A DNA stretch of 64,000 nt. Source: Raphanus sativus (taxonomy: Eukaryota > Streptophyta > Magnoliopsida > Brassicales > Brassicaceae). The notes below the pieces were generated by a model. That model searched no databases. It saw only the letters and a list, made by a program, of their open reading frames with translations, and was not told the DNA's origin. The stretch is taken from positions 30,913,288 through 30,977,287 of the forward strand of contig NC_079519.1 of assembly GCF_000801105.2 (NCBI RefSeq), written 5' to 3'. Of the stretch, positions 62,101 to 64,000 are shown one piece after another (the first letter of the stretch is position 1; each line of letters opens with the position of its first letter). A program made the translations under genes and the position numbers.

Positions 62101-63601
62101 CATTTTAAACTGCAGAACCCTGATGATGGGCTTGTTGTTAGAGCCTTCCAGCTTCTCTTCTCACTTAGGAATCTTTCTTTGGACCTTAACAACGGTATTG
62201 ATTATGTTCTATTAATCTGATCAAGCTTTTAGAAATAGCTTATGTGCAATCTAATATTCCTAATTGCCAGGCACATTACCAACAGTTTGCAAGAGGTTGA
62301 TCCTTGCTTTATCCACAAGCACGCTGATGTTCGCTGCCAAAATATATCAGATTCCTCATATTTGCAAAATCCTGAAGAGTCAACTCCCTGGCGATGTGAG
62401 TTCTCTCAGTGTGTTGTTTCAGTTTAAGTATAATATCTCCATGAAGGTTGTGTTAATACGCTCCTCAAAATTTCAGGTGGATCCGTATCTGTTCATTGGC
62501 GATGACTTACAACTTCACGTAAAACCACAGGCAAATATGAAAGATTTTGGGTCCTCAAGTGATAGCCAGATGGCTACTTCCATGCTGTTTGAGATGAGAA
62601 GCAAAGTAGAACTTTCCAACACTATCATTACCGATGTGGTGGCTAAAAATCTATCTAAGGCTTCAAAGGTAAAGCTTAGCTTTTATGTTATGTGTTTGAG
62701 TATAGACCAGGTTTATTAGACCTGGTGTTTCTTGTACTGACTTGAGTTTATATATATGTTTCTCTTGTTAAGTTCCAAGAAGCTGATGTACAGATGCAAC
62801 TCTCTGAGCCGTTCACACCTGATGATGCTTTTATGTTTGGATCACGGCTTATCTCTGAGCCTGGACCAAACCAAAGTATCTCTAAGGAATCGCTGTCCTT
62901 TGATGAGGTAAAATAATCTCTCTCAAGATCCAGATTGGGTTTAACTTTGGGACATTGTATATAAATATAGTTTCTTTTGCAGGACATACCTGCAGGTACA
63001 ATGGTCGAGGACGAAGTGACGAGTGAACTCTCTGTACGTTTTCAACCAAGAGGGTCCCCTTCATCATCTACTACTCCTCAAGTTATCAGCATTGGCCAGC
63101 TTATGGAATCTGTAAGCGCAGACTACATTCAACATAAGTTATAAACTGGTCGATGATGATTTGTGTGTCTTCTAATGATTGGTTCATGATTTTGTTGTCT
63201 AGGCCCTTGAGGTGGCTGGTCAAGTAGTTGTGTCATCTGTCTCCACTTCTCCGCTTCCTTACGACACAATGACAAACCGCTGCGAAACCTTTGGGACTGG
63301 GACAAGACAGAGGCTCTCAAGGTGGTTGGCCACCGAGAACCGCCAAGTGAATGGTCTCTACAGAAACTCATCAGAGGAGTCTTCTGCACTTGAAAAGGTA
63401 TCGTTCGCCTTCAAAGCCTAGTTTCAGTCTTGTGTTTGTCTTTTACTAATACTGAGAAAGTTTGAAACTTTACAGGTAACAGAAGATGGGAGCATCTATG
63501 GGAGAGAATGTGGTGTGTTTCAGGATACGTGGTCCATGATGAGTCTACCTCCAGCTAGTCCATTTGACAATTTCCTCAAAGCAGCAGGAGCTGGAAGATG
63601 A
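59172..63601 (+). CDS. EFR3-like ARM-repeat protein (EFOP family)
   Basis: Sixteen exons: 59172-59306, 59493-59567, 59661-59776, 59873-59987, 60072-60200, 60289-60536, 60617-60813, 60999-61807, 61885-62034, 62116-62194, 62271-62395, 62477-62668, 62773-62907, 62983-63111, 63203-63397, 63476-63601. They sum to 984 residues, as expected for Arabidopsis At5g26850. The N-terminus MGFISRNVFPACESMCVCCP is Cys-rich, suiting palmitoylation, and is followed by HPAKRYKKLLGEIFPKSPDG and helical ARM/HEAT-type repeats. The C-terminus has VISIGQLMESALEVAGQVVV. EFR3 proteins anchor the PI4-kinase alpha complex at the plasma membrane; in plants the EFOP group does the same. All exons are intact. The AAG donor at 60536 is chosen because it gives GTAAGT and keeps frame. 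Confidence 0.92.
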
Positions 63602-64000
63602 TTCAGTTAACTCAGATGATGATATCAAGTCTCTCATGTAGAAAAATGTGTGTGTAGTACTAGTAGTGTGTAATCTTATCCTTGAGATATTGGGTTTGTA
63701 CTTTGTACTCTCTAGTCAGCTAACTATCTAGGCTTAGAGTACGATGAATCGATGATGCTTCAGACACAGGCTTGTAATGATTTAGATTCAGTTGTTGACT
63801 TGAAACTATTTGCTTTCTTATGTCAAAAGACTCTTCTATTCTAAATCCTCTAAACTTAAAAGTAAAGTTGTTAAACATTTTTCTTAATCATTTTGATAGT
63901 TTATTTGCACTTCATTCGATCTTTAAAGGGATTTACCCATGTAAGACAATACATAACAAATCAAAAGAACCGTTGAAAAATATATAAGGAATGCTCAGAG
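63602..64000. other. 3' UTR and downstream of the EFR3-like gene
   Basis: About 250 bp of likely UTR, then AT-rich sequence; no other gene begins before the window ends. Confidence 0.5.

Overview
The window is plant nuclear DNA, almost certainly from Brassica or a close relative in the Brassicaceae. Genes have many short introns with GT-AG borders, intergenic DNA is AT-rich and full of small transposons, and the conceptual proteins match Arabidopsis thaliana chromosome 5 genes nearly residue for residue where I recognise them. All names below come from recalled protein families, not from a search. The gene set corresponds to the A. thaliana interval around At5g26610 to At5g26850.

Layout. 0-12 kb is gene-dense: a 3' fragment of the chloroplast DEAD-box helicase RH3 (-), two one-exon genes for small basic proteins (+), a FAS1-domain secreted protein (+), cytosolic glutamyl-tRNA synthetase with a 100-N gap (+), a germin-like cupin (-) and a decayed FEN1 flap-endonuclease pseudogene (-). 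12-20.3 kb is a pectin acetylesterase gene (PAE10-like) whose last intron holds a 5.3-kb Ty3 retrotransposon with apparently identical LTRs and one unbroken 1536-residue polyprotein. 24.1-25.4 kb is the R2R3-MYB factor MYB86. 25.4-48.8 kb is a transposon-rich, gene-poor tract with one small conserved gene at 40 kb. It contains SINEs, PIF/Harbinger, hAT, Mutator-like and Emigrant/pogo-type MITEs, several Helitrons (one inside another inside a Harbinger element), a probable lone LTR and a processed retrocopy. 48.8-64 kb is gene-dense again: a G-patch/C2H2 protein (+), a CCCH/C2H2 protein resembling U11/U12-20K/ZMAT5 (-), the GSK3/SHAGGY kinase SK11 (-), a small probable mitochondrial protein (+) and an EFR3-like plasma-membrane scaffold (+).

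The genes are ordinary, independently transcribed plant genes with unrelated jobs (translation, cell wall, brassinosteroid signalling, RNA processing, phosphoinositide signalling); there is no operon or multi-gene system. Against recalled A. thaliana locus numbers, the block from the G-patch gene to RH3 runs backwards relative to the block from the CCCH gene to the EFR3-like gene, which suggests an inversion.

The most unusual signal is a set of about 15 tiny insertions (roughly 10-45 bp), each an A- or T-run plus a few other bases, most bracketed by exact 10-19 bp direct repeats. They look like target-primed retroposition footprints in which almost nothing but the tail was inserted. Larger members with the same geometry are a full SINE, a 205-bp retroposon in a PAE10 intron and a processed retrocopy that interrupts a small open frame.
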